NCBI GenBank assembly: GCA_014871385.1
Contig: CM026428.1
Location: forward strand, 8,394,798 to 8,458,797
DNA: 64,000 nt
Reading direction: 5' to 3'
From: Ceratodon purpureus
Lineage: Eukaryota > Streptophyta > Bryopsida > Pseudoditrichales > Ditrichaceae
Below, one piece after another: positions 12,637 through 25,856 of the stretch; positions within the stretch are counted from its first letter, which is position 1, and each line of letters begins with the position of its first letter. Both the position numbers and the translations under genes were made by a program. The notes under the pieces are model-generated. The model ran no database searches and was not told the DNA's origin. It saw nothing but the letters and a program-made list of their open reading frames with translations.

Positions 12637-13055
12637 AACACTGGAGGAATAACATGCTGAGACTTGCCCAATCCACTGTGCTCGACGGTGCTATGAGGTG
12701 CCAAGTGCACCTTGCACCTCTATTTCAGGAGAACCGGTTGCGAGAGGAACGTATAAATAGCTCCGTATTAGATGCGGAAGGCCGCGGAAATGAAGATAGT
12801 GCTCCACCTTTACGTCAGCGCAAGAGGGGCGTTACTTTATATGGGAATTGTTCGACCCTCAGAATAGGGGCAATTTTAATAGAACAGGGGATACACGTCA
12901 AGAAGGATATTTCTTTAATACTTTGGGCGTGACGGCGCAGGTACCCGCACATGAATATACAGGTATTTCGCTATGTTTTTGCGTCGTTGACTTATTCCTT
13001 GAATCTCACGGACAGAAATTCTAATTCTTATGATTCTGTATGAACATCAGGAATT

Positions 13056-13412
13056 CTATGATTCTTCACGCCGGATATACAGAGACCCCAGACAGTGAGC
13101 TCCTCGAAGGTCGAACTCGACGACATCATTTCCCACCTCCACGTAACATAAGGCAGTGAATACGCGGCCGTTGTGGTTCCAGATACAATCTTCATCAACA
13201 ACGTAAAGGAAATTGGCGAGGAAACGTGAATTCAACCGTGGAGTGTCTACTTGGGGCGAAGTATAAATGTGGACTGATTGCGGATTCGACGTCACGTTGT
13301 GGCGTGGTTGTTGCGCGAAAGTAAGGTGCGCAGAGAGTGACATAGCTTGGACTCCGCCTACGACGGTTGTGTAGGCCTGCTTGACCGTGTCACACTCAAC
13401 AGGTGGATCCTC
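13056..13412 (-). CDS. Possible exon of an uncharacterised minus-strand CACTA gene
   Basis: An open frame runs from a possible splice acceptor (TTTTCAG on minus, just above 13412) through EDPPVECDTVKQAY, an internal Met at 13343, VHIYTSPQVDTPRLNSRFL and FDLRGAHCLGSLYIRREES to a stop at 13056. Its upstream edge is about 70 bp from the likely start of the plus-strand transposase gene, so the two may be divergently transcribed. It could be an exon joined to 12082-12636. Function is unknown. Confidence 0.35.
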   Translation of the reverse strand, partial: EDPPVECDTVKQAYTTVVGGVQAMSLSAHLTFAQQPRHNVTSNPQSVHIYTSPQVDTPRLNSRFLANFLYVVDEDCIWNHNGRVFTALCYVEVGNDVVEFDLRGAHCLGSLYIRREES

Positions 13413-13480
13413 CTGAAAATCACGAAATAGGTCCTACATACCCCCCCACTTCCATACATTTCCGATCTCCGCTAAGTCCA

Positions 13481-16400
13481 TGGGAGACGAAGAGAATCCA
13501 GATTCGAGAGATCAGTATTTGATCAAGGCATCCAGGACTTATACACTTGGTCCACCTGGAGGAGGCCAAAGAGGAAATGAAAAATGTCTCATCGACTGGA
13601 TGAAACTATTCGCAACGTCAACGGCCATCTAGTACATTGTTACGCCACTCAGACCTCCAAGTTTCATGCATTGCCGCAGAAGGTGTACTCAGAGGGTCCA
13701 TGCAGGGTAGCTAAGTGAAGCACACGGGAATTGTTTATTCAGGGGTACGAGGTAATGGACATACCTGCGAGGCTACCGATTCACAACAGGAGACGACAGA
13801 TTGAGCGAGATCGTAAGCTCCTTTTCCGAGAAGAAATATTGGCAGATCGGCAACGGCAGGTGAAGCGGGTGTGTAAGTGCAATATTTGTCTCGGAGAAAA
13901 CCACTCCCTTCGGTTACGGACAGTAGTTTCTCAGCATTTGGCAATTTACGGGCGCCACCCATATCATCGAGGAAGTACAGAGGTCAGTAATTTATAACTC
14001 TCCACTTCTTTCTCTTTCGATGCTAGGATAATGGAGCTTAGGGTTATGATGTTATTTGAATTTCGTCAGGGGTGAAGAGTAACATAACTCTGTCGGTTTG
14101 TGGATTGTGATATCAGGGGTTTGCAAGTGACGAGTCCGACATTGAATGGGACATGGAAATTCGCGCTGGTTTCGGGGAGCGAGGTCCAGGGTTTATGCCT
14201 GGAGGCGCGGTGCAAATGGACGAGGATATGGACATGGCAAGAATGGTGCAAGACGCTTTTCAGATTTATGATAACTTAGGTGAAGGGGGGCTTGGACAGG
14301 CGGATGACCCAGACATTGATTCGGAGGAAGATAACATCCAGGGCGGTGTAGAAGAAGGGACCGATATGGGGCAGGGGTCAGCTTACGCGATTGCACCGCC
14401 ATCTCCGAGGAACGACGACCGTGAACCCGCAGACATTCATGCTGAAAATTTTGCGGATGATGACCTTCGTGGTATGGGAGACGTGGCGCCCACGGAGATG
14501 GAGATCCTAGAAGACAGTGCTCGAACGCCCTTATTTGCTGGTGCCGCCCTTACCTCTCTAAGCGCGACTCTTTTGCTTCTAACATGCTTACGGACTCACA
14601 ATGCATCGAACATGCTCATAGATGAATTGTTTTTGTTGCTGCAAAAGAGCATGCTGCCTGGAATCAATTCCCTGCCAAAGTCGGAATATGCAGCTTCCAA
14701 AATCTTGAAGCAGCTGGGGTTAGCTTACGAGACGATACACGTATGTCCTGGACCGAATACATGCATGCTTTTTAGGGGCCCTGATAGTGAATTACTGACG
14801 CAATGTGCGGTGTGCGGAGCTGAGAGATTCAGAACTGTTGGAAAATCTTCAGTTCCAATGAAGGTACTTCGATGGTTCCCTCTCATACCCCGCTTGGAGC
14901 GACTCTTCAGCACACCGGTTCAGGCCAGCTTCATGACCTGGCATCGCCTAAACAGGAGCGAAGATGACACGATGCGGCATGCTGCGGACACTCCCCAGTG
15001 GAGAAGCTTAGACAACTTCGATCCAGATTTTGCAAGGGAAGATAGGAATATTAGAATGGGATTGGCCACGGACGGGGTTAACCCATTCTCTATCAAACGC
15101 TCAACCTGAAGCACATGGCCCGTGATTTTAACGAACTATAACATAGCACCCTGGATGACGACCAAAAAACACTGGATTATGCTCTCTTTGATTATCCCTG
15201 GTCCTAGCAGTGTAACCGGGGACAATTTCGACATCTACATGTCCCCCCTATTGGAGGAGCTGAAGACCTTGTGGATTGAAGGGATTCGTATTCAAGATGC
15301 AGCCTCTTACAATGGACAGAGTATGTTCACTTTGCGTGGTGCTCTCCTTTGGACAATCCACGATTTCCCGGCCTACGGGATTGTGGCCGGGTGCGTGACA
15401 AAAGGGTACAAAGGCTGTCCAATATGCGGACCAGGCACCATCTCGCATCGATCACGGGCGTTGCAGAAAAACATTTACAACAATCAGGCCAGGAGGTTCC
15501 TCCCCGAAGGTCACAATGACAGAACTTCCAATGTGGATCATTATGATGGCAGAACGGAGCTTAGAGCAAGACCCAACCCCGTAACAGCAGAGGAGGTGAT
15601 TCGATGGGGTACACTTAGGCAGGGCTGGATTCAGCGCGGTGCCACCCCTAAATCAGACGACCCTGCCAGGATATACGGAATCAAGCGCGTGAGCGCGCTC
15701 TTTGAGCTTCCTTACTGGAAGGTGAGCTACAAATTCCACCGCTACGGCATTCAATTTGCAGTATGTGGATTTTTTTTTTCACTGTGCTTCTGTATTTGCA
15801 GTAGGTTTCATGCCTGTGTCTCGAGTCATGGTGTCAATAGTATCATGTAATTTAATTCATGAAGGTCATCAATGTATTCAGGCTTTATACGCAGTACTGT
15901 CTTTCCGAAGATTCGGATATTGGCAATATTCAAGCAGTCGGAATCAACTACCCTGGACCTTCAGTATAGTTATAGAAATTTTTGCTCGAAAGATCTCAAT
16001 ACCTGTCAGTCGTATTTTCACGGACATACTGTCCATTGCGGTGTGGGCGCGTTTAAATTGGTTGGAATGTGGTTCCGTAAGTCCACTTTCTATAGAGCTG
16101 TGCTATGTCCATCTTATTGAAGTAATGTGTGCAAGTATTCCAGAGAATGTCCCCCCTAGGTGCGGTCCGTACTAACTCCCTCTTGAAGGGTAACAGTGCT
16201 TACAGAGTATAAAAAAACGTATTGCTTCCGTTGCGGTCACATCGCTGGTAATGGAGGACACATTAATTCTTTATAGGTCTGTCGTGAATGTTAACAAGAA
16301 TTGAATGTCCGAATTAGGAATAAGTACAGCGTCGCTTGCATTGTGAACCATATCCGCCATTGACACTCTTGTCGTGAGGAGCAGGCATGTGGTGCAATGT

Positions 16401-18461
16401 GATTCCGTGGTGAGAAAAGTAGCCACAGCATTCGCAACTGAGAAAATGTGTTACTGACATCTAGAGTATGCTCTGCTGACGTCGTGGTATCGAGTACTGT
16501 AGCTAATAGTCTTTTGTTTTTTCTCTGATGGCAGGCACTTCTAATCCGGAATACGCTCGACGTCATGCATGTAGAAAGAAATATTTCTGACAACGTGGTA
16601 CGGCACCTGTTTGGAGACAAGGATACAACTGCCCTGCGTCGTGACCTAAAAGAGGAGCTACACCATGGCCGGATTGACCCACGTAAACCACTGTGGTTGC
16701 AAGAGACGAGGACTGGTTACGTTAAGCCGAAAGCCCCTTTTGTATTCACTGACTCTGAGAAAACCTCGTTCATGAAGCTTGTTTCCGGAACAAGGGTGCC
16801 TACTGGCTACAGCTCAACGCTCATCAAGCACCTTGGGGAAAAGAAATTAGCCGGCATGAAGAGCCATGATCATCATGTGCTACTTCAGCAGATTCTCCCT
16901 TGTGCTCTGAGAAATTCGCTGAAGAAAACTGTACGGAATGCAATTATCCGTCTTGGTAATTGCTTTCAGAGGATATGCGCAAAGGTAATCAAATGCTCTG
17001 AAATTCCTTCGCTGCGTGTTTATGTTGCAGAGACGGCTTGTCTATTGGAAACATGTTTCCCCCCAGGTTTTTGGGACATTATGCCTCATCTCTTGCTTCA
17101 TCTAGTAGATGAAATTGAAATCTACGGACCCGTCCATTATCGGTGGTGTTATTCCATCGAGAGGTATTTAGGAACTTTGGTGCGGTACGTTCGAGATAAG
17201 TCTAGGCCGGAAGCAGGCATGGCCTCCGGATATGTAGTGGATGAGGCATTAGGTTTCTGCACCGAATATTTTTCGTTGTACCAGCATACTAAGCGACGTG
17301 TCTAGGACCCAGAAGAAGAGATCAGGGATGCAGGGGAATTGTTGCTTGGCAAGGGCAAATTCAAAAGGCTGTCGCAGGAAGAGAAGGAGCAGATCCACAC
17401 GTATGTGGTGAAGAATTCGGTTTATACTGAAGATTTGCTCAGGTGACAATTGCTTACTGTGCTCATTCAATTGGTAATAGTAGAACATAGCCATAAATGT
17501 TACAATAGTTGTTGGTTCATTCTGAGATTTTATTATTTTTTTAATTTTTTATTAATCAAAATTTACCAGGGAGTGGGAGAGTCGGCAAGGCGAGCACGGT
17601 ATGGAACGTCAACGTTACAGAGAGTCAGCCCGTGCAGAGTGGAGCAGAAACGGACGCCAAGGGGCCTTCCGATTTGTATACCCCGAGCACCTGTACTATT
17701 CTTTTCCTGTCTTCTCTGCATGGCTCAACCAACATGTTCGGAGATTAAAAGAGGACCGTTTTCCCATTGATCCTATGCTTGAAGCTTTGCACTGCCCTCC
17801 CTCGACCCATGCACTTTCATACGACGCCATGTGGGCTTATGGCAGTCATTACAGATGTTGCGTTGACGAAGAAGGACCCTCACATGTAGCTTACGACTGC
17901 GGTATTGCTGGAATTAACCCTGAGTCCGTGACAACAGCAATCGATGTTGGGATTTTGAAGAAAATATTGCTCATATCTTATGGCACACTGAAGTGCGTAG
18001 TGATGGAAGGAAGTTGGATTCCGACCATGCACGAAGGAAGGCGCTCTGTAAAGAAGGATTCTTACGGCTTCTGGACGGTCCGGTTTAGAGCTCGTTGCGG
18101 CCCTCAACACAACCCGTACATTTTCCCTCTTAGTGTGTCTCAGGTTTTCTTTATGCCGGATTCAGTTGATCCTGAATGGAAGGTGGTGCTTCGATGTGAG
18201 GCTCGCAGTAAGAGGCTTGTAGGGGATCGCGAGGTTCTCGATTTTGGCGCACCTGGAAGTGCCCCCAATGGAGTGCGACAAAGGAGCACTACCGCTGGTT
18301 CAACCATGACGGAGAATCCAAAAGACGATGAGGCAGAAGTGAAAACGATCCCCCTTCCTGAAGTTCAGGTGCTAGATGCCCTTGCTGAAAGGGATGAGGA
18401 CGATAGTCACTTCGACGACGATCAGCACGTCGACGAGTTTGTTGTCCAGTGGATGGAATAG
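13481..18461 (+). pseudogene. TNP2-type CACTA transposase (Transpos_assoc, Transposase_21, DUF4218, DUF4216), two in-frame stops
   Basis: This is the main CACTA transposase gene, the DDE enzyme that cuts and inserts the element. A possible first exon is 13481-13633. Exon 13731-13984 carries CKCNICLGENHS and HLAIYGRHPYHRG, the transposase-associated zinc region. A phase-0 GT-AG intron leads to an exon beginning GFASDESDIEWDME and reaching 15720. It contains SEYAASKILKQLGLAYETIH, FPLIPRLERLF, GLATDGVNPFS, DNFDIYMSPLLEELKTLW and GCPICGP, the TNP2 core. After an 814-bp intron, exon 16535-17442 starts ALLIRNTLDVMHVERN and holds DUF4218 (HLLLHLVDEIEIYGPVHYRW). The last exon (about 17569-18461) holds DUF4216 (FSAWLNQHVRRL, DVGILKKILLISYGTL, VFFMPDSVDPEWKVVL). 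In-frame stops are TGA at 15107-15109 and TAG at 17303-17305; the reading frame and family similarity continue across both. The gene is nearly complete but probably inactive. Confidence 0.85.
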
Positions 18462-20078
18462 GTTCAAAACTTATTTGGTGAGGTGCATGATTCATATGAG
18501 ACACAGAATGTTAGTTTATCCTCGTTCTGTCATATGCAGATATGTGCTTCAGTTCAATGATGAAGAAGGGTTTCCTAATTGCTTTGCGCTAACACTGTCG
18601 CCTTGATAATCCAAGTCGTCCGATGTTGTTTTTTTTTTGGTTTTTCCCTCAGAGAAAACACCTATTGCGTAAATGGAATGACGCTTGTGGTACTGAAGAG
18701 AAATCTTTTATCCCAATATGTACCGTTTTAATCTACGGATGTCGTGAATCTAAGAATATAACTGTTTAATCAAATATGTCTACATGATGAATTGTATGGT
18801 AGAAGAGAGGAATTTACTTTTTTATGTAATCTGTTGCGCGGCACCTGTTAGAGTACATGTGCATGTTTGTTTAGGTCTACCCTTGCCGTTCCTTAAGGGA
18901 GTTATCCCTTCGCCCGGTGATTCGTTTTCATTACCGTTTTTTCCTTTACCTGTTTGAGAAAGGATTCATATGGGAAGAGAATAGTCCAGCGTGGAATCGG
19001 TAAGCCCATATATTGCAATGGGAAGTAAAACGTGTTCTCTTGTGTTTTAATCTTGTATAGTTTCTTCACAGATGGCTTACTAAAACTGTTCCGGAAGAGT
19101 TCCAGCTGCATCTGTAGCCATGGGTTGACAGGGATATTCCGGATTCGTCATGTTCGGAGAAAGCCTGGGACGGAGAATTGACGTCTACTCAAGTGCAGTT
19201 TGAAGAATTTGAGGTCTCATGCGAATATACTAAACTGACAGTAGAATTTGTCTCTCACAGGCTTCATGATCTCATGCGAGTTTGGCTTACAATTCTCTCG
19301 CAGATTAATAATTTTTGTGGTGGTTCCAAAAAAACAACCAGCACTGGGGGAGGTGAAGGAGAAGGCTGTAAGAGTGTCAACAAAATATTCCACGACATTG
19401 ACAGAGGAGTTGAACCACACACATCTATGGCGGAGGAAGAAAAAATCCGACTGGATAAGGAAGGGCTCACGACAGAGTTTTGCCGTACTCTGACCGAGAC
19501 GGAAGAGCAGCGGATGGAGATTATAAACAGAAGGCGGAGTTTGATCCGGAGGAGAAGAACCTTCAGCCTGTATCAACACCCGAGTCACTTTAATGATTTG
19601 TCCTCCCTTACCGCTGCTGCCTGCCGTATCGCAGAGTCGAGGTAACAAGGAAACTCCTTCAGCAATTCGCAAAGGGACTTCTCTGAGGCACAAGTATGTA
19701 ATCGACATTTCTTAATTGTTTGTAATCCCACTACCACTCTGTATTTGATTTCTTAGTAGTAGCGGGACCAGGTGCATGGTAGAATTCATAGGACTCTCCC
19801 TGCTGCCCAGTGTCACGGTTCAAAGCCCTCACAGTTTTAGGTACCGTCGACCTATAAAGCGCTGAGGTTGACGTTCAGTAATTGCTTTTAGATTTGACAT
19901 AATTGCTAATTTTTGTAAGAATCAGATCCTTTGATAATTAGATCTGCGATCTGATTTTCCACAACGTAGGAGGGACATGGAAGAGACGTTTTGAGATCAC
20001 TAATACTGCTAGGGCCGGCCTCTTAATCATTGTCCGTATGTCACTGTCTGAGCTCACTTCTAACTCCACATACATGTC
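18462..20078 (+). other. CACTA interior with weak coding signal
   Basis: Between the transposase and the downstream coiled-coil gene there is a plus-strand open stretch at 19178-19645. It contains the charged segment TSMAEEEKIRLDKEGLTTEF and a basic RRRSLIRRRR cluster. The opposite strand is also open over the same bases, so it may be a small exon or chance. The remainder shows no coding signal. Confidence 0.3.
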
Positions 20079-21926
20079 TTGTGGAAACAGGCTGTCACTC
20101 CAGACATTATAAAACAAGCTCTGGCGACATACCGAGAGACGAAGGGTGTTTTAGCGAGTTATCCTGAATTGCTCGCAGAGTACAAAATTTTTATAAACAC
20201 AAGGAACAGTAACAGTTCGCGACATGGCCCGATCCGAGCAGGCATGGTATGCTTGGTTCAAGCACTGCATGCTTCTACACTCCTCGGGCTTCGTCCCTAG
20301 TGACCCCGCCGCCAAACTCATTTGCCCGCCTGCGCACGTTGTCGCGCACTGGGGAGAGAAGGAGGGAGCAGGTTACGCGTTCCGTGATGCTGACGGGGAA
20401 GAGTACTTCCTGTACGTCAGCGAGCTATTCAAGCGAGTTCATCAACGAGAGATGGTGGACGGCATCCTGCCTCTACACTTTGCACGTGGTTTGCTGGAAG
20501 AAAGTCGGGGGGGCGAGGTAAACTGGTGCAGATTTGCCATGAAACGATGCTTCCCTCGGTGGCGGAGAAGGCCTTTCGAGCCTCTTCCGGAGTTTGCGGA
20601 TGCGAACGCTCCAGTCCCCTGGGCTCATCCCAAAATTATGCCCGCACAGACAGGAAGTGAAAGCGCAGACCATACCGCCTCCGAAAGTGAGGTAATTTGC
20701 ACCCTCTGCATCACTGACTCCCAGTGGACTCTAAATTTCCACCTCTACCTGCTTGAGCTCCCCCTGGCTGTATCGCGCTGCATTTTCAATTGTTACAGTG
20801 CATGTACTTGTAGTCCTCTGCAGTGATTGTGGTTTCGTAGTAGTACTTTCACTTTGGGCCGACAATGGGAGTCGGGGGAAAATTGCCGTGGACTCCGTGC
20901 ATGCATGCAGACGGCGGCTAGCGAAGAGGAAGGCACAATGCCAGATGAGCGCCAGCATCGACAGCGCGTGAGACCCAAGTCCGAGGAGAATCGCACGGAA
21001 AATAATGCGGTAATTAAACATTGGTTCCAGAAGTCCACTTTCCAGTACAGAGTATTTGGCCATGGATACATTTCTCCATAGCCAGTACATTCTTGCAATC
21101 CCGGACGTGAATCCCGGGTGTATGCCACTGTTTTGGGACTATGTTTTAGAGTATAATATGTATTTGGAGGGACTCTGTGATATTGTGTTTTGATTTCGTG
21201 TGAACATTATACTTTGTTTGACAGGAAGGGAACGTCAGAGGGAGGGGCAATGCAGCCCCAGTGGCTACAGGGGAAGTGCCCGGTGGCACCCCTGCGCGGA
21301 GAGTCAACGGACGTCCCGGAGTTCGCACTAGCAGGGCTCAGGAAGGTCGTACTTGTCTTTGTGGAGGTTCTGCTTCCTTACTGAAAGGCATACTCATATT
21401 ACGTCCGGAATTGAAAGAAGCCGCTTCAGCTCGTAAAGAGCAATTGGCGCAGCTACTCAACCGTGACGAGTACAGTCGGACCAAGAAACGATCGGCTGCT
21501 AATTTGGTGAATGAACGGGCGAGATTGCTGCGTGATAAATTGGAGGAATGGTCAAGTGTACGCAATCGTGCAAGTCAAGCTCATAGCGCTTCTCGTGCGA
21601 GGACGGTGGCAGCAGCAAGTGAGCTCAGCGCGGCCATGAACAAGAATGTGGACCCGAACGTATTGGCGACTTTGAGGCGGGTTCACCATCTCACGATGGT
21701 CGTTGAGAAGAGCAATTTGAACAACCTTCGTCGGTTTGCGTTGAAGGTGGACCACTATACCGACAGACTGAAAGACTGCGAGGAAGAGGCAGCGATCAAT
21801 ACAGACGAACTTAACCTACTCGAGCTTGATCTCTCCACTGTGATCGTCAACCGTCGTGAGCAGCTTAAGTGGCTGGAGTCTGTCAACGACTTCTTACAGA
21901 TCCCTGAAGTCGCAACAGGGAATTAG
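20079..21926 (+). CDS. Third CACTA gene, uncharacterised, C-terminal coiled coil
   Basis: Plus-strand open blocks at about 20079-20700, 20880-21010 and 21225-21926 look like exons of one gene; splice sites were not fixed. The first part includes ATYRETKGVLASYPELLAEY and then, in a second frame, QAWYAWFKHCMLLHSSGFVP and GYAFRDADGEEYFLYVSELF. The last exon encodes a long helical region (LKEAASARKEQLAQLLNRDE, RDKLEEWSSVRNRASQAH, LSTVIVNRREQLKWLESVND) predicted to be a coiled coil by its heptad-like leucines and charge. It lies between the transposase and the right end of the element and reads towards that end. The family is unknown; a dimerising or regulatory role would be a guess. Confidence 0.45.
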
Positions 21927-22679
21927 CAAAGCCGAACCACGGTTGTTCATATGAAGTTTGTTCCTCATGCAAAATTAGGGACAGGTTTACACTGTTGCAC
22001 AGGAGAAGTTGTAATATTGTAGGAAGTAATTATAGGAAAACATATACAGGCGCTTTAGAAGAATAGCACATAGAGCAGGAGAGATAATTTTGAGGGAGTG
22101 ACTGTATCCTACAAGCCTGAAACTCTCTTCGATTGCTACAAATTTTTGAACTCCATTTGTTTACAAGACGCCTCGGTTTTAATTGGTTCATTAAGTGATT
22201 GTCAGAGGACTCCGCATAAGACATTGATGATATACAATCGCAGCCGAGTATCAACATAGTGAGTGTGTGAGTGAATTCAGCTTTTACTTAAACATCTGCT
22301 CTTCACCAGCCTTCGACAGTAACTGCAACAGAGTAGATGATGTTCAAAAGTTTTCATCCATGATGAGACGTTTCCATCAGCTGTAAGTCCGGACAAAGTG
22401 AAGCGCATCGGGAATTATAGTAAAACACACAATATGAGGATAAACCACTGAGTAAACGTATCAGTGACACAGGAAATTCCACCGAATGGAACAGAAATGT
22501 ATAGATGAAAATCGCAGGCACCCAATGGCCACTGGTACAGACCCACATGGCAAGAGAAATCTCGGAACAGATTCAGGGACCCCTGCCCTCGAGGCCAGCT
22601 GCTTCTCTATTTTGGATCCCTCAGCGGATTAAATGCCTGAGGGGCTGTTTGGAGGGGAAAACTGCTGTTCCCACTAGTG

Positions 22680-24858
22680 TAGACTTACCCAAAAGTGACA
22701 GAAGAAACCTGTGGACAAAACTTGGTAATGCTTCCATCTCATTGGTTCCATCTCATTGATTCTAGTGAAATTTCAATACACTTATGTTCAAGTTTAGGTT
22801 CACAAGGAGGCACTTTCTGGTCAAAAAGTAGGAGGCAGGAATGGGTCGCTGGCATGAATGGGTACTGCTACCTTACAAGGATAGGTGATTGTCGCATGAA
22901 CTTACCAATGTGGATTTGTGGCTGGTACTCTTGGAGTAGGATCATGAGGAGATCTCGAGTCAAAGAACCCAGGTGGGAGTGGCGCCACACAGCACCATGA
23001 ACTAGACTGAAAATTCTAATTAGTGCACATTTGCTTTCTATTTATGCAAGTAACTATTGCCATCTAATTGAAATGAAACTTTTTACCTTGAACCAGTGTA
23101 GAGGTTTTACAATATGAAGTTAGAGTGGAGATGTAATTAGGGCCTTAATTTTATCAATTATAAATCAATAACACTTTTCTATACAAGACAAATGTGACTA
23201 TCAGGAATGGCTCTGTTTACCCCTTCATAACAAGATTTTTTATTATTATACATTTTTTGGTCTTTTCTAGAAAATGAGATTTAAAGAAAGTTTTATACAA
23301 TGTACAGTAATTGTAACCATAAGAACTATCACTTACCTAGACCTATAGTAATGTCTTTAAATTTAGGAAGTGAATAGTATGTCACTTTTTCTTTAGTAAT
23401 TGTTACCACAAGACTGTTTTGGTGCTCTAAATCCATTGGGGTTGTTAAGACCAGGGCCTCTCGGGGCCTTAGCGGTTGTTCATTTTTTTTGCAGTAATAA
23501 AACTTTATTACGTGTCTTCAAAAAAATAAAAAATTCATTGGGTTCAAAGGGTCCAAAAAGAGCTTTTAATGCCATTTAAACTCTAATTGCCCATAGTCTT
23601 AGAATGGACTTTTTAAAATTTCGGGTGGGTTCCTACAATATAACTTTTGGATGCGAGTGTTTTATATTTTTTTTAGACGTAGAGAATTATAAGAGCTTCA
23701 TAGGATTATAATTGGTTTTTACACTAAACATATGAAATAATATTTATAGTGCTCAAATTGGTTTTTCTTACTCCTCGGGTAGCTCCAAAATTTTGCTTAC
23801 CCCCTATAATTACCTTTTGAATTTTATATGTAAGTAACTAACATGATTGGTTTTGAGATTATAAAGAAAAAAAATCTTATATTGTGGAAGATTTTCATTC
23901 TATAATGAGTCAAAGTTTTCCCATAGACTTTTTAAGCAAGATGATAAGAACTTTTTCTTCATCTCATAGAAGAGAGATATTTTTTTCTTTTTTTCTCTTC
24001 TTTATTTCTACTCCAAGAAAAGATACAAACCTTTGTATTGACCACATAAAATTTTCATATGCTAATAAAAATTTGATTATCAAAAAATAAAATACACATT
24101 AGTAATAATATGAACCCATATTATTTTCACAACTTTTTTCACAATGCTACACCTTATTTCCAACTCTAAAATCTGGTGTACAAGTAATTAATCCCTAAAG
24201 GCCCTTGGTGGTTTTGGAGCCAAAACTGCCAAAATATACCTTTATTAATAGAAACCTATTTATTTCTAAAGTTAAACATTAAAGTGAATAATTAATCATA
24301 GGATCTTGTAATTTCCTTATTCAAAAAGGTATATACCAGTTTTGAAGACAATCCACCGTACAAATTGCGAGATTATAACGTTTGAAGTCACTAAAAAAGT
24401 TTTTTTGGACACTGCACCGTGAGAATATCGAAGTTTTGATGCCCAAAACCTATATTTTGCAAACACATTTGACCCGTAGAGGATCATCAATTCCTTTAGG
24501 TATGGAAGTTAGGTATAAGCTCACAAATTTTGAGCCTCATACGTGCTTGGAAGTGCAAAAAAATCCTTGATTTTGTGAAAGGGTGTCTCTCGAAATTACC
24601 TTACATTATCCAAAATTAAAACTACTTAAAGGGAACTATGAAGATGTTCAATTGGAAATCTGAATGGTTGATATGTTAAAGTCAATGGGGAAAAGAACCA
24701 CAAAAAATTTCAATGCAATTAGAGTAGATCTCAAATTTCTAGAATTTTTTGAAGTATAAATATTTTGAAAGGCACTTTCTTCTTATGCTTTATGGTGTAC
24801 TTTGAAAATTTGATAAGAATTTGGATTTTAGGGTGGGTTTTGACTTTGTTATGTTGGT
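22680..24858. other. AT-rich DNA between two transposons, no gene seen
   Basis: After the right CACTA target duplication (TAG, 22680-22682) the sequence becomes AT-rich with short scattered ORFs on both strands. None has recognisable motifs. No repeat array or RNA gene is evident. Confidence 0.6.
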
Positions 24859-25319
24859 GGACGTAGCTTGTACGTGAGCGGAGAGCGGAGAACGGAGAGC
24901 GGTGAGCGGAGATTTGGAGAGTGGAGAGCACAGAATGGGGGACATAACCTAAAAATAGAATTTGTTACTAAAAATAAAATATGAAATTAGAAGATTCGAA
25001 TATTCTCTGTATATTTTTAGAAATTTCCTAATTTTAGTAATTTAATTGACCCTATAACCGTGGACTAATTACAGTATTTTCATTGAATTTGTAATTTTTT
25101 CTGATTTCTTGGTGATTAATTTTTTGACGTGCACCAATTACTATGCTCCAGCTCCTTCTACCTAGTTAAGGCATACATTGATTCCCCTTATCCCCTCACA
25201 TATATATGCAAATTACTTCTTAAAATGTATTGGTATTGAAGCTCTTAAGAGGGATCAAGTAACATTTAATATCGTAACATTTTCTTAACATAGCTATGAT
25301 TCATCCACCATAGTCTACA

Positions 25320-25680
25320 TGCCTTTCTCCTTCTTTTTATTTTATTTTTATTTTTATAATTGTCTTGTATTTTTTATTAATTTTCTTTATTCTATCTATC
25401 TTGTTATAGGGGTCAAAAGCCTCCTTTCATTTAATTTGCTCCTTCATTTTATTTTCACATTCATTTTATTATAACATTCATTTTATTTTCACATTCAATT
25501 TCTTAATCTCCTTCATATTATTTTCAACCTTAGTATTAAATATTGCTTTTGTTTACTTTTATCTTTTTAATTTCAAATTTTTTAAATGTTTTTTTTTTTT
25601 TTTTTTTTTTTTTCCTTTTCTAATTTCATTTTTTTTTTTTTTTTTTCTAAATTTCCTATGGTAAATGACTTCTGCTAAAC
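25320..25680. repeat. T-rich low-complexity left arm of the Mutator-like element
   Basis: Long T runs and repeated CATTCATTTTATTTTCACATT-like units fill this stretch. The equivalent position in the second copy (about 59690-60000) is also T-rich, so low complexity here is a shared property of the element's left arm. Confidence 0.7.
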
Positions 25681-25856
25681 CCTCATCCTTTTCCATTCAG
25701 TTTAGGAGGATGACAACTTTTAAATGAATGAAAAGCCGATTTTCAAGGGCGCCAAGCATCTTCTGCAGGGATATTTAAGATAAGATTATGGAATGTCTCT
25801 TCCTCTTTTCTGTTGGTGTTTTGTGAAGCTCTTTTCCGTAGTGCGAGACATCGGTT

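Larger units (their letters stand above)
6047..22679. mobile_element. Complete CACTA (En/Spm-type) DNA transposon, 16.6 kb
   Basis: The left end reads CACTAGTGGAATGGC from 6047. The right end, read inward on the minus strand from 22679, gives CACTAGTGGGAACAGC. These are matching terminal inverted repeats beginning with the diagnostic CACTA. The three bases outside each end are TAG (6044-6046 and 22680-22682), which is the 3-bp target duplication expected of this superfamily. Inside lies a TNP2-type transposase gene on plus (about 13481-18461) with the domain order typical of plant CACTA elements, plus a second-protein gene on minus and extra ORFs on both strands. The transposase has two in-frame stops, so this copy is probably not autonomous now. 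The clean ends and duplication suggest insertion was not very ancient. Confidence 0.9.
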
